64,000 nt of DNA from Metridium senile (GCA_949775045.1 OX459103.1:11104605-11168604), one strand, 5' to 3'; shown: positions 10,334 to 22,169, counted from the stretch's first letter. The notes: a model not told the origin generated them from the sequence alone. Numbers and translations are program-made.

Positions 10334-10767
10334 TTACGCATTCCTCACGATTGTATAGTGAAATGAAACAAAATGAAATAATAATTCAAGTCAATAATCA
10401 CTCTTTTTAATGCTGATGCAGTGTTGCTTGTATCACAATATTGTTGATGAAAGTGAGCAAAATGATTCATTGGAAAGAGAACATTGGACTATTAAAGGTG
10501 TAAAATCAACGTGTATGTTGCATTACACAATGTTCATCTATTTCACTAGATTAATTATTTTGCAGTCACTCATCGTGTGATCGAGTTGAAGATATATAAT
10601 CTTATTTCACAAAGAAGTCAAAAGGTATACTTATCATCAGCCAGGATCCTGTACATTTCCAAAATCAAATCAAGACATCAAAGAGGCAATATCTGGCCGC
10701 ACATTTTGAAAATAACCTATTTTTCCCCATAACTACAGAATTTGTCACTTGTGTCAACTACCATTAT

Positions 10768-10930
10768 GAAAAGTAACACCGCTGTTCAAATGTAGTGTGG
10801 ATTTTAGGTAGGTACTTCATGTATGGTATATTATGTGGTCTCAAGTAAATATGTATGTGCAAATGAAACACTAGTTATGGAACATGAAGTACCAACCTAA
10901 ATTCCACGTTACTTTTGATCAGCGGTGTAA
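10768..10930. repeat. Imperfect hairpin
   Basis: AAAAGTAACACCGCTGTTCAA and GATTTTAGGTAGGTACTTCA oppose GTACCAACCTAAATTCCACG and GATCAGCGGTGTAA. The pairing is clear but diverged. Confidence 0.5.
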
Positions 10931-11257
10931 TATTTCACTGTGTTTAGTATTTTGTATACATTTTTGTAGATAAGCAAATGAGATTTTCTTTTAAAAACAA
11001 ATTAAGATTATCCACTGAACCATTTGTCTAAGGTTACTGTCAATTTTTCATCTGCAATGCTTCATAACTTAAGTCTTTTCTACTCGTAATGAATTGGGAA
11101 ATCACCATGCAAAAGGTAAGCAAGCTTACTCTAAAAGTGTACACAAATAAACCTGTAAAATACGTACACTTCAGATTATTTAAGATTATTATCTAATTAA
11201 TTCTTCTGTTTTCTATTGAGTTTGAACTTTAACTGAAATATATTTTCTTCTTTTTAG

Positions 11258-11380
11258 TCACCATATAAGACGAACAAATGATAGATGCAGAGAATGTCAG
11301 ATGTTTTATAAGCTCCATCTGTTCAAAGGAACTTTCTTTAAACTTCACAAAGATAAGCATTTTAATTCAGATATATGGTG
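11258..11380 (+). CDS. Weak candidate exon, function unknown
   Basis: A strong acceptor (TTCTTCTTTTTAG) is followed by a 40-residue frame ending in TGA, containing NDRCRECQMFYKLHLFKG. A short Met-starting piece ending AAAAG|GTAAGC lies at about 11090-11115. No family recognised. It sits inside a repeat element and could be a decayed transposon gene or chance. Confidence 0.2.
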
Positions 11381-11824
11381 ATTAAAGCCAAATCATAGTG
11401 GTGTTTCATTATTCATGTATGTGAAATACACTTAAGCTTATGATGCACTACTTTACTCTTAAATTAATCTTATATTTCTATTGTGTTTATTTGGCTACTA
11501 AAGTAATACGTTTTATAAAATGATTCAATATGTTATGAAAAGCATAACATCAGCTAATAAAACTGTTTGTGAATAAAAAATTGCTTGGTGTACACAAACA
11601 AAAATAATTGATGTCATGTGTTGTTTAATATATCTATTTGTATATATTACTTTACAAAATTATTTTAATTTTTTTATATATTTATGTCATTATATATGTC
11701 ATATTACCTATAGAATAGACATATCCATACACACACACATGTATATATATGTCACACTTTTGAAAAATACTATCTAGATATATATATAATATATATATGT
11801 ATGAATGTTTAAATTACCTAATGT

Positions 11825-12075
11825 TGCAATATTTTGCTCCTTTTTTTGCCAACATCACCTAATATGCCTGATATCAACATCATTTGCTGCAATATTTTGC
11901 TCTTTTTGGCCAATACCGCCCAATACCGCCTAATGCTGCCATTAGCCACTGCAACATTTTGCTCTTTTTGGCCAATACCGCCCAATACCGCCTAATGCCG
12001 CCATTAGCCGCTGCAATATTTTGCCTTTTTTGGCCAATACCGCCCAATATCGCCTAATGCCGCCATTAGCCGCGG
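11825..12075. repeat. About 60-bp tandem repeat, 3-4 copies
   Basis: Units contain TGCAATATTTTGCTCTTTTT then GGCCAATACCGCCCAATACC and GCCTAATGCCGCCATTAGCC. They form the right subterminal repeat of the 3.2-kb element. Confidence 0.85.
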
Positions 12076-12879
12076 CGGTTTTGGACCCCAGAGTAGGCCT
12101 ATTTTCTAAGAAACATTTGTTTGAATTTGTATATATAATATCGCTAACCTTCAAGAATAAGAATCTAATCTTTATTGTAGTAGATATTTTTCCAGATTAA
12201 ACAAACGTTTTTGAAACCAGGGACTGAACAGTAACGAAAGTATTAGAACTAATATTTTTACATACCGGCCACTGATGAAGATTTAAAGTCCAATTGCAAA
12301 GATTGCTTGACTTCGCATCTTATCTTGATGTTAGCTAGTGTAAATGTTTCTGAAATTGCTTTTGCGGTCGCCTTGACGATCCTTACAGAAAAACATGGTT
12401 TTTGATACATAAATTAATCTTATGTAAGATAAACTATTTTACTTGATGCATACTTGGACGTTCCACTAATATCGAAGGTGATGTCTGTGGCAGGTAGCAA
12501 GTCTTTTTTATTTCTTGTTTCCTGGTTTTGATCTTATTTACAAGATGATCTCTTGAAAGTACCTTTATAGGAGATGACAGAAGCTCAAAAATATAAAACT
12601 ATGTTCGAGTATTCCGCCATTTTGATTTGTCCCAGTCTCTCACGCTAAGCCCTGACATGTGACATATCTGACATGTGTTACTGTGCTGTCATAATTATCG
12701 GCTATGACTCCCCCAATTCTTCATTTGCAATAGACGTCACCATCCGTCACCACCAAATCGAAATATTTTTTATATCTCCTATTGAAACATGCACTATATA
12801 TGTTATCTTTAACTGTTTTAAAAAGATATTTCTAAAGTTTAGGTTTATAAAAGTCTTTGGTTCCCGAGATATTCAAGTT

Positions 12880-13215
12880 AGAATCTTATTACTTCAATTT
12901 AAACTCGCGCGCTGATTGGTTGAGAACGAAACCGGATGCGAGGGTATTTAGCGTGGAATATCCTCTCATCCGGTTTCTGAATTCATCAGAACGAGCAACG
13001 AGCAGCGCGCGTCTGGTTTTTGAAGCTTAAATTGAAGTATAAGATTCAAGGAAAATTCATTTTTGGACTCGGGAATTCCACGTTTGAATTTCACTCGAAA
13101 AATCAATATCGCACTCATCGCTCCGCGGACTCCACGATTCATGCGATATTGATTTCTCTCGTAAAATTCAACGTGGAATTCCCTCGTCCTCCAATGAATT
13201 TACCTATAGAATTGT
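12880..13215. mobile_element. Nested fold-back, GGAATTCCACG family
   Basis: Outer hairpin: CTTATTACTTCAATTTAA / TTAAATTGAAGTATAAG. Inner hairpin 13066-13190: GGGAATTCCACGTTTGAATT pairing with AATTCAACGTGGAATTCCC around a near-palindromic CGCTCCGCGGACTCC loop. Related copies lie at 41025-41150 and 63535-64000. Confidence 0.75.
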
Positions 13216-14930
13216 GTCACGCAATGCCAGTCACGTATCCGAATCGGGCGATAAAAATCAAGAATAATTTGTGCTTTTTGAAAACATTTGGTTTTTAAAG
13301 ACTTTTAACATCTAATTCAAGTATATTTTAACGAAATCTTTTAAAAATGATTCAGTTTCTCTTCATATTAACCTATGAAGTTTTGTCCGCCAACTTGGAT
13401 GATATGAGATGTCCTCCAGCATAGCCGCTCCATACATTCTTACCAAATACCGCGCAACTTTGATCGCGAATAATTTTGCATCCAAATATTCTACAGATTC
13501 AAAAATCAGCCAACATACTCAGTTTTGAATGCTCTAAACGAATATGAATGTCATTTTTCAATACAACTAAGAATTAAGCTTGTGAAATTTGAGATCGGCA
13601 GAAATTGGCTTATTATGTCTCGAAATTGGCTTATTATGTCTCGATTATCACGTGGTTGCAAACGAAGAATGAGAACTTTTTCTTTGACGATCGAGTATTG
13701 CATCTTACTTAGTAAAACAATTTTTTCAACCCTTTGACGAAGTATCGATTAGCCTCGTTGCCCATTTCTGAGCTTCGTATTACAAATGAGTTGAGTCGAT
13801 GTATATTACCGTTCAGATTTGACAGAAAGTGTCATGAAATTGACCAGTAATTGAACACTCCTCCATCCGCTCCCCAATCCCAACGGAGAAACACCTGTGC
13901 GGTGTTATCGCAGGCTCACAAAACCAATTTAAAAATGGCGAACAGCAAGGTAGTTGAAGTAGTTGAGGTGTTTTATATTTGCATGTGTTTTCCACTAATT
14001 TATGTAAAATACGCAGACAACCTATTTGCACAAGTAAAGCTGAACAACTGACCATATTAATGTGTGACTGCACATGCTGCTCACGTAAGTAGAATTCACT
14101 TGATTCGATTTGTACAATAAGATTATTTACTGAAAACCACATAAGTTGTTTTCCTTTTAAATGTTAATTAATTTATTTTCAATTTTCTTTCATATTTCGC
14201 TAGATTGATGATAAATATTTGTTATAGAATGACCAACAAAAAATATTCTAAAATGTTATAAATCAATAGTATGTTCTGACTTGCAGTTTGGTGAAGTACT
14301 TCTATTGTGCTTTTATGTATATTTGCATGTAGAAGTTTCACAAAAAATGTTGAATTGTGCATTCCAAGACTGAAATACATTGTTGGTTTCAAAGGTAGCA
14401 AATACAGATTGATTTGCATTTCATATGAAGCTAAATAATATACAAAACATAACTCTAATACACTGTACTGACATATATTAAATGGCATAAACTGCACAAT
14501 GCATTTTGGTCTTGCATGGAATGTACTATTCAGTATTCACAAGTCAACCACTTTCTGGACTAGTTATATATTGTATATACCGTATATATGTATGATTACA
14601 TCCTATTGCAGAAGGATTTACATATTTATACAAAAATCTAAATTATTTAATTAACATCCAGATAAACTAGTATTTTGAGTTTTGCATCTCATTTATATTT
14701 GTATATTTGACTGTATAAATGTGAACCACAATCATTCTGTACTTGAGGGTATGCATGTATAATTACTTTTATACTACATATTCTCAATTTCAGAAAGGTT
14801 GTGGTTTATGTATATATAACTATACCAATACCTTATTATTCGGTGTATCTTTTTATGATTTTTTACGTGTGTTTAGAAGGATAAGAACATTCATTGCAGA
14901 ATATTAAAGTTGTCCTACAGGGGCAGGCCT
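13216..14930. other. Non-coding part of the 7-kb element
   Basis: Small frames of up to about 110 codons occur on both strands, but none carries a domain or convincing splice context. Nothing further identified. Confidence 0.4.
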
Positions 14931-14936
14931 TATCAT

Positions 14937-15774
14937 AGCAACAGCGTGACATGACAAGTCACGAACTCCCGTGTTTCACATCAACTCGACAGAAATTTAC
15001 TTCGTTCACAAGTCTAGCGTTCTTCTACATATTTTACCAAGTTTGTTTGCTTTGATCAGTTTAAAACCAGTTCTTTTAAGAACTAAGAGATGCCGAAACG
15101 GAAAAGCCCGTAAAAACGACGTATTTCAAAGAACTTTCATAGTGTACAACAACAACTCTTGCAAGACGATTTTCTGTGCTTGTCTCGAGACTCTAAACAA
15201 ATGGAATACCGCCATAACTGTAATAATTAAATGACGACATTTAGATCAAATAATTTACTTTTGATCATACTTTCAAAGAAGAACTCACCCAAAGTTACGC
15301 ATTTCGTCTATGACACGCTCCCGCAGGTTCACATTTAGCTGTTTGTCTTCTGCACGACCTTTGTTAGTATTACGCGCTCTACTTGTGTTCTTCTTTGCCC
15401 GCGGCGTTCTGGTTACAACCAATTAGTTAAGCAATCTTAATAATAGCGTTTAAAGAATCGAAGAGCTTAAGATTGTATGTTATTCATTTGCCTCACGAAT
15501 GTCGAAGGTTTGAACTGTTTGAACTGCATCATCGTTTATAAAATAATTGGGATAGTACGTGCACGATGATTGGTCAAAAACCCGTGTTCCATGAGAGCAT
15601 GAAACACACTCACGCCATTTTCAAGCGCGTGCGCTCATTCAACGGTCAGGTTTTTTTCGTTGTTTTGCTCTTTCGCGCCCGATTATTGGTCACTTTTGAT
15701 GAAATGCAACGTAGGGAGAAATGACATTGTCAAACGAATAGAAAGGTATTTTTTGTCGTTTTGCGTGATTGTTA
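14937..15774. other. Intergenic; possible broken small ORF
   Basis: A Kozak-like ATG at 15090 opens a basic frame (MPKRKSP) that stops at codon 8 and then runs open to about 15230 (KRRISKNFHS). It could be a decayed first exon; no homologue recognised. Otherwise unremarkable. Confidence 0.25.
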
Positions 15775-15972
15775 TTTTATGAAAGAAATGAAACACGCCT
15801 TCTGTGTTTTTATTTGCCTATGAAAACCTCGATACGTTTGGGAGAATTCTCGAGCAGGACCAAACACTCGACTTCGTCTCGTGTTTGGACTGATCTGCTC
15901 TCGTATTCTACCAAACGCATCTCGGTTTTTATAAGTGCGTGAAAACACAGAAGATGTATTTCATTTCTTAAA
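15775..15972. repeat. Long hairpin, ATGAAACACGCC family
   Basis: GAAAGAAATGAAACACGCCT and CTTCTGTGTTTTTATTTGCC pair with the sequence up to AAGATGTATTTCATTTCTTA. The core around CACTCGACTTCGTCTCGTG is itself palindromic. Confidence 0.75.
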
Positions 15973-16555
15973 TAATTTAATCATTATCTCTCGTAACCTT
16001 ACACTTTCTATTCCGTGCTGAGTAGATTAAAAGACATCAAAAAAAGTTTATTAGTGCCTGTTGCTGCTGTATTCGTCACTTGTCATTTAAACGTTTTGAA
16101 TACGATATGAGGAAAATTACTTAGACTAACATTTCCAGCTGTGCAGCCAATCTTATTAAATTCTTTCTCGTTTAGAAATCTATAAAAATGGAAATTTGCA
16201 TGAACATAACAAATTATTGGTAGATGATAGAATAGATATCATTTAAAACAATAAATTATAAATCGCAATAAATCATAAATTATATTTTAAAGGCTGTAGT
16301 TTAGGCTGCGTTAGCCATTTTGAAACATACATATTATATCTTATATTATAATTACGTTTTAAATGATGAAACGAAATGGTTGATGGTTGAAAATAATTTA
16401 TTGTATTGATTGAAAAAGGCGTTATAACGAACTAATGGCAAAAATAGGTCAGTACTCATTATATGTGAGTTGTATTCGTTTGATAAGCCCATACAACAAG
16501 ACTAGTTTTCTCTTGGATCTTCGGTTTGATCCTCTCCCCAAAATCAACAAGTTAA

Positions 16556-17272
16556 GGACGGGGGCTACTATTGCACTGCGCAGGCTACTGCGCATCTACA
16601 TAAATTTCCATTTTAACGCGCTATCTTACCTCAAAAGATGACAAAATACAAATAAAAAACCATCTAATGATGGTAGACGCTACGGTAGCGGTTTTTTTTT
16701 TTATAAAAACAGTCCCACAATGCATTTATGATGACGAATTTCTTTACTTAGTAGGGAGGGGACCGGAAAGAAATTGTCTTATGATGATCTTCGGCGGCAA
16801 AGTTTACCACGCGATAACTTTTTAAAATGTCCGTAACCCCAATTTTTGTACAACTGCAATTATTAAGAACATGTTAAACAATGGTTTTGATGTAAAATTT
16901 CGAAAAAGGAACTGATTTTTGAATGGAAAATAGACAAAAATTCGAATTTTCTGAACCTCGTAAAATACAAGTCGCGATGCTAAAAAAATCATATTTCACT
17001 ACTAACTTTTGAAAACACGTTAAAAATATATATATTCCTATTAGGAAATTACTTTTTGACTCTTTACCGCTATCAAAGAGATGTTACAATGAAAATCCTT
17101 TGAAAAACATTTTTATTTGTCGATACCGGTAAAATCGTGACGTCAGCCATATTTAAGACTCATTATTTCTCTTAACTGCCCGATGACCCCACCTTTTCTA
17201 GCCAGAAAGGGTTAAAACAACTCACATAGTTATTTGAAGAAGACATTACTTTTTAATTAATGGGCCCTGTCC
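16556..17272. mobile_element. 717-bp TTAA-target MITE
   Basis: Flanked by TTAA at 16552-16555 and 17273-17276. Termini GGACGGGGGC / GGGCCCTGTCC are imperfect inverted repeats. The paralogous segment at about 59810 reads AACAAGTTAGCAGAGTCCTG without the insert, giving a pre-insertion allele. TTAA targets are used by piggyBac and Kolobok superfamilies; no transposase is present. Confidence 0.8.
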
Positions 17273-17957
17273 TTAACAGATTCCTGGGCTAAATATTTAA
17301 TGTATGGGTAGTGAGTGTGAGTCTGAGTCCATAATAGTAAAGGATTAATTATCAGTGAGTAAATTATATTCGATTGGTTCGATTACAGTAAAACCCCGCA
17401 TAAAATAACAAATCAATTAAGAACCTTCAGGCTGAAATTTGATAAATAAAGCACCATATATATAAGAACCAATTCAGCCTGACAAATGAAACATGTGGCT
17501 TATGTAATTAAAGGCAGTCTAGGACTGCATGTGGCTAGCTTAACAGCAAAAGGAATATAGAGAATTGACGCATGAAAACCTATATTTATGCCTTATGATG
17601 GAACTGCATGGAACTGGGTCAAGTTGAGCAGAAATGCATTTTCTGATATGAATTTTACAATCGCATTTCTGAATTCTTGTTGCAGAATTAAGAGTTTTAA
17701 ATAAAAGGCATGCAGAGCGTGCATATTGCTAATGCAGTACAGAAATGCAGAATTATACATGTTTTAAAAAAGCAGCAAATAAAAGGAGTAGACAATAATA
17801 GAATCTAACGTCTGTAAACATTTTTAATTTTCAACAAAAACAAGTGAGATAAACAAACTATTCTTTATCTCATTAATAATGTACCATGAAACAGTGTTGT
17901 CAAAGTAATCAATGTAAACAAACAAAATGTTCAACAAATTTGAAGCAATATTAATTA

Positions 17958-18062
17958 ACATGTTTCCCGAAGGAAATTAATTGTTCCCGAAGGGAGTTTT
18001 TCGTTCCCCAAAGGGAATTTTCGATCTCTCGAAAGAGATTATTTGCTTTCCAAAGCGGATTT
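17958..18062. repeat. Degenerate palindromic array (TTCCC...GGGAA)
   Basis: About four units spaced 22-26 bp: TTCCCGAAGGAA, TTCCCGAAGGGA, TTCCCCAAAGGGAA, TCTCGAAAGAGA, then TTTCCAAAGCGG. Each is a dyad, reminiscent of binding sites for dimeric factors such as STAT or EBF, but this could be an ordinary decaying tandem repeat. Confidence 0.45.
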
Positions 18063-18543
18063 GGCTGTTTAACAATCACCAAAGAGCTACGGCGATACTG
18101 GTACCACATAGTCGGACAGTCACACAAACGCTTCGGTTGAACGGTCGTTTTGACAGCATTTAGTCTCCACAAAGCCTCAAAAAACCTGAAAACGTTCTGA
18201 TAATCTAACACTTTATAAATGCACAGAAAACTGTGCCTGGATATTGTAGATAAATAGGAGAAAAGCATCATAAAAAATAGACAACTCACCTTCAACCTCG
18301 CAGAGATGAGAAAAACAAATGGTAGACTTTACGCTCAATCAATCGATAAGAAAACGTCCGTTCGGACCATGTCGTAATCATTCGGATCATGTCGTAATCG
18401 CCGAAGAAGATTTAACATCTAAACTAATTAAATAAACGGCAAAATGAAATGTCTGAGGTCATTCATTATCGACTGTACCTGCTGTTTACTTCTGGTAGAT
18501 ATGAGAAACTCTTTGAATACACTCGATTGGTGGGCTTAAATAT

Positions 18544-18797
18544 TTGACAAAAGTGTTGGCACCCAGATGTTTCACGACCGTGACAAAATCATTCTAAACC
18601 GGTGTTAAATTACTAACACCCAGCTCATTCCTTCTCATTACTGTTGGGGTTTGGTGCTTAATGCAGTTCATCTATCTATGCACTATTATTTTATAACAAC
18701 GTATATTGATTGATCTGTAGGTTATTTCTTAATATCTAAAAGAGAGAATAAGTATAGTCGGTAAAAGATCCTAGCATCGTGCCAACTATTTTCTCAA
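18544..18797. mobile_element. MITE with TTGACAAAAGTGTTGGCAC TIR (in leader copy 1)
   Basis: The left terminus TTGACAAAAGTGTTGGCAC pairs with GTGCCAACTATTTTCTCAA. The same family stands alone at 23575-23842 and inside the other leader copies, so the insertion preceded the segmental duplication. Confidence 0.65.
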
Positions 18798-18894
18798 CTG
18801 AAGAGTGTAGCATCTACCAAATAGCTTAACAGCATTGCTATCATTTACCGTCTGCCTGGATTCTGAATTGATACGAAGGTCCGGCAAGTACAAG
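18798..18894 (+). promoter_or_regulatory. Putative non-coding leader exon with splice donor
   Basis: The sequence CGGCAAGTACAAG|GTAAGATTG gives a consensus donor. It is conserved at 44956|44957 and 48593|48594, and near 60309. The last about 40 bp (TGGATTCTGAATTGATACGA...) are conserved among copies. It lies 3.6 kb upstream of the receptor kinase start codon, so it may be its 5' UTR exon. The start is not defined by the sequence. Confidence 0.35.
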
Positions 18895-19395
18895 GTAAGA
18901 TTGTTTCTACGTTCTTTTAGATCCATTTTTTTTTATCGTGTTAGTTTTTCCTCGCCATGCATGACTGTTGAGCAATCCATATCCGTCCATGACTGACAAT
19001 TTGTAGATATTTGTAGATACAAACCATTTTCTCGCTCTTACGAGAGGACTGTTTTTCTAAAAACTGCTAGATATATCTATAGAACCATTATCGGGCCGTT
19101 AGCAAATAACCAGATCAATAAAAACACTTTATGAAAGAGACATGGGATATTGAAGTAGCCTCCTTCACATTTTAACAAATACCTACTTTTTGAGCAAAAT
19201 ATAGTTTATAAAGCCAGGAGTTCCTGAATTTTTGTGATAACATTTTTATCTTTATAAGCGAATAATATTGTCATATTGGCAATCGGTCTATTGTGTATTT
19301 CGATTTCACGTAGAAATGTTTGCATGTTACACACGTTCGGTGCATTCCCAGAGATGGGGGTGTTAACGTACGTACAAGCCGTAACACCGCAGGTA

Positions 19396-19691
19396 TACAC
19401 CTAATTCAAAAAAGGTTGACGGGGCGAACGGCGATTATCGATTGGTGATTGGCGATTGCACGACTTTGGGTAATTTATTCTTATACCATTCTAAATGGAA
19501 TAAACGCCGTTCAGCGATGACATTTGATGGGTGTCTCGAAGGTTTCCCTTAACAATGAAGGCATTGTTTGGGTAATTTAGAAACGAACAAGAAGGAATTC
19601 GTACCACCCATAGTTCCTTTCGGTCGTGCAATCGCCAATCACCAATCGCCAAACGCCGTTCGCCCCGTCAACCTTTTTGGAATTAGGTGTA
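19396..19691. mobile_element. TA-flanked MITE, TACACCTA family, copy 3
   Basis: Long TIRs: TACACCTAATTCAAAAAAGG and TTGACGGGGCGAACGGCG pair with the right end (CGCCGTTCGCCCCGTCAACC, TTTTTGGAATTAGGTGTA). Inner GGCGATTGCACGA / TCGTGCAATCGCC also pair. Confidence 0.85.
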
Positions 19692-19729
19692 TGAGTTTAG
19701 CGGTTATGTTTTCTCTGTAGTAAACTTAA

Positions 19730-20296
19730 AGGAGCACTTGGACGAAAACGCCCGTTTTTTGCTTGTTTAAGACTAAATACTAACCCAAAAATGCCTTGCT
19801 AAAGTATTTTTGTAGAAATTCGTACGCGAAGACCGATAAAATCGCGATTTGCTATTGTATTTTTGTAATCAGTAATATTACACCAAGAGGAATGGGGTCG
19901 AGTGACGAATGACGTCATTTACTCCATGGTTTCACAACAACACTCGTGGCTTCAAAGGATATGCGCCGGAATTATTATAATCAAGAACGTTTATGAAATG
20001 TCAGAAGATTTGGTGAACTTTTTTTCTCTATTTCAACACAATCACAGGATTTGAAGATCAGTCGTGGAGTACTTGACGTCATAAGTCACGCGTCACGCAA
20101 TTACCGCAGGTCAGATTTCATTTGGCCGTGAGTTTGAGTGGCGTGTTTTCAAAGCCTTATTTCTCCGCAATAGGTGAATTTTAAGCTATTTTTTTTATAC
20201 ATAGTTCTTAAGCAATCACATTAGAGTAATATTAACCTAGACAAATTCGTTTATTGGGACTTTTCAAAATCCGGGCGTTTTCGTCCAAGTGCTACT
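19730..20296. mobile_element. 567-bp TTAA-target MITE, AGGAGCACTTGGACG TIR
   Basis: Flanked by TTAA at 19726-19729 and 20297-20300. Termini AGGAGCACTTGGACGAAAAC (GCCCG) and its complement differ at one or two bases. Two CRE-like TGACGTCA words lie within (about 19911 and 20076). No ORF. Confidence 0.85.
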
Positions 20297-20300
20297 TTAA

Positions 20301-20964
20301 GGATACACCGGACAAAATAGAGACGTGTTTTTTAAAAAGCTAATAGCGCGCTCAATTTATACGCAAACCCCAAAAAGTATACCTTTTTAAAGCTAAAAGG
20401 ACAAACTGTATAGATATGAAGCATAATTTTGACAAAACCGATTCAATTTAATGTAATCCGACATTAAACAGGAACATGGTGTCCTAGCGCGGAAGGTTAA
20501 CCTGCCGTAGTTTTAACCTAAAGATAATTTTTTTTCGGCATCCTACTTCAGACACATTGTAGTTTCACAGTGTGTTGGCATTTTGTTTTTTTAACGCGTG
20601 GTTATTTTTTTATTTCATTTCAAAGTCAGACCTATGCTTTTTTTAGCGTATCCTCCAGAGAATGGTTGATATCTGTCGAAACAATGTGAATAAATACAAA
20701 TGCCAACACACTTTGAATAGTGTCGGAGTCATCATGAAAATTTTCGCTGAAATTTATTAAAAAACGTTTGCATGTTAACCATTTGATTTTGAGTATTTTG
20801 TGAAATTAAAGGATTATTTACTCGTTGCTGACAAGCTCAAACCAAGCCCAGGCGCTGTGAACCAATAAGCTGGACTGACCTGGACAGCAACGTTGTTGTG
20901 TGAGCTCATAGTTTGACCTTGCGTTTGTCCGGTTGTTGTGTTCTCGCGCAAAAAATCGACAGTA
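20301..20964. other. Unassigned intergenic sequence
   Basis: AT-rich, with a CTTTAAGGATACACCGG start adjoining the TTAA MITE; no exon or clear repeat structure recognised. Confidence 0.35.
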
Positions 20965-21144
20965 ATGAAAACAGAAGAATTAAACAAGAGAGGAGGACGA
21001 GGGAACGGCAGAGGGAGAACTAGAGGAAGAGGAAGAGGCAGGGGATCCGAAAGAGGCAGAAATACAGCAACGCCAGATCGATACAAGCACAATAATCACG
21101 GCGTAATGAATATATTGCCGAGTATGTTATATAACCTCGCATAA
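20965..21144 (+). CDS. Small Arg/Gly-rich ORF
   Basis: 59 codons from an ATG. After MKTEELNK comes an RG/RGG tract (GGRGNGRGRTRGRGRGRG), then a polar tail. RGG tracts are typical of RNA-binding proteins, but short purine-rich tracts produce them by chance. No splice donor or partner exon is identified. It could be a first exon of an unrecognised gene or non-coding. Confidence 0.3.
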   Translation: MKTEELNKRGGRGNGRGRTRGRGRGRGSERGRNTATPDRYKHNNHGVMNILPSMLYNLA

Positions 21145-21145
21145 T

Positions 21146-21465
21146 AAACACGTTTTTATTTTGAAAGGAAATATTTTGGATTAAAATGTAGTTATTCTAA
21201 GAAGTTATAATAGTATAAAAGTATATAATTACAATTAGAGTCATTTCGATACACAATCAGGTTATGCGTGTCAAACTTTAACCTAGTGAACGACGGAGTG
21301 AATGTCTACCGCGTATATTATAATAAACAAGTTTTCATTTTGAAAGTAAACATTTTGGACTTAAATGTAGTTATTCTAAGAATATAGTTGTGCTTTATAG
21401 GTTTATTGAGAAAAAAATCAAGCAATAAAGACGATAATTACAAGTAGTCGTTTCGATACAATTGA
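21146..21465. repeat. Direct duplication of about 120-140 bp
   Basis: ATAATAAACACGTTTTTATTTTGAAAG... (21143 onward) is repeated from about 21322 (AATAAACAAGTTTTCATTTT) with shared words ATTTTGGA, TGTAGTTATTCTAAGAA and GTCATTTCGATACA / GTCGTTTCGATACA. Confidence 0.65.
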
Positions 21466-22169
21466 CAATTTATAGACTTTAGAATCACCGCCGTAATTTA
21501 TAATGAAAACTTAGCAGTTTTTTAGCATATTATCACAAAACTTCGTAATTTTCCAGTAAATCATCATCACTTGTCTTTATAACTTGGTAATTTACGTTGC
21601 TTAATTAGTCCTTCTTCTAATATCAGTGGGTCCACAACCGTTAGCTTATCATTCTTTCTCAGTGAGGTCTCTAGCTATGCATGGTACTAGAACTTACGGT
21701 TTATAGTTCCCCGTGCTGCTCCTCAAATAGTTCTTTTTGGTCATAGTACGACCCTAGCCTCAGTCGCTCAACGCAAGCGACTCTGCCTTTTGAGTGCAAA
21801 ATTCCTCACGTATAGCTTCGGCGCCTCTTTCTTCGATTGCGACAGAAAGGGCTCTTTCCTTAATTAATTTCTGTCTTCGACAAGACATCCCAACCACAGA
21901 TACAAAATACAATGATATAAATACTTTCGCTTTCAGCTCGTGATTCAAAATCTTTCTCGTGTTCTCCCAACAATCCCGCGTGTTTCTAACAGAGAATAGA
22001 AACACGGAAAATATCTTCTAATGCTTAAATAAATTAGGTACTATAGGAAGGGAAAAATGACAGAAAAAACAGATAGTTATACAGCCCTTTTCCACCAAAT
22101 ACAGTGATATTCACTGTTGTTTTTCCAAAACAACGAAGTGTGTTTAATGTGTGTATATATATATATATA
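21466..22169. other. Intergenic; weak minus-strand frame
   Basis: A minus-strand frame at 21760-22005 contains a charged stretch (RRQKLIKERALSVAIEERGA) that looks more protein-like than its surroundings, but there is no recognised domain and no splice support. A (TA)n run ends at 22170. Confidence 0.25.

Larger units (their letters stand above)
8908..12100. mobile_element. 3.2-kb nested element, AGGCCTACTCTGGGGTCCA termini
   Basis: Perfect 19-bp inverted termini (AGGCCTACTCTGGGGTCCA / its complement) are flanked by an exact 6-bp duplication ATTTTC (8902-8907 and 12101-12106). Subterminal tandem words CGCCTAATAC (left) and about 60-bp CCGCC-containing units (right) face each other. The interior is non-coding apart from one weak candidate exon. 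It lies inside the related 7-kb element and has itself been invaded by several hairpins. Confidence 0.75.
7931..14930. mobile_element. Large non-autonomous DNA element, AGGCCTGCCCCTG termini
   Basis: The left end AGGCCTGCCCCTG and right end CAGGGGCAGGCCT are perfect 13-bp inverted termini. They are flanked by TATCTT (7925-7930) and TATCAT (14931-14936), a 6-bp duplication with one mismatch. About 7.0 kb including nested inserts. Left subterminal sequence is a degenerate GCGATTTAAG array. No transposase recognised. A 6-bp duplication with AG...CT ends is shared by more than one DNA transposon superfamily, so none is assigned. Confidence 0.55.
15978..19200 (+). repeat. Duplicated leader segment, copy 1
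   Basis: Blocks such as CCTTACACTTTCTATTCCGT, CACTTGTCATTTAAACGTTT, TTGACAAAAGTGTTGGCACC and TAGCATCGTGCCAACTATTT occur in the same order at 47.1-48.9 kb and 59.3-60.5 kb, and partly at 44.6 kb. This copy lies upstream of the CUB receptor-kinase gene and ends near a conserved splice donor. It is interrupted by a TTAA MITE and by unrelated sequence at 17.5-18.4 kb. Confidence 0.8.

Noticed and set aside
13813..14142. Minus-strand 109-codon frame
   Set aside because: Inside a transposon-derived region with no recognisable domain and no splice support.
17951..18295. Minus-strand frame with a hydrophobic N-terminus that could be a signal peptide
   Set aside because: Its second half is the translation of the TTCCC/GGGAA array; no conserved features in the first half.
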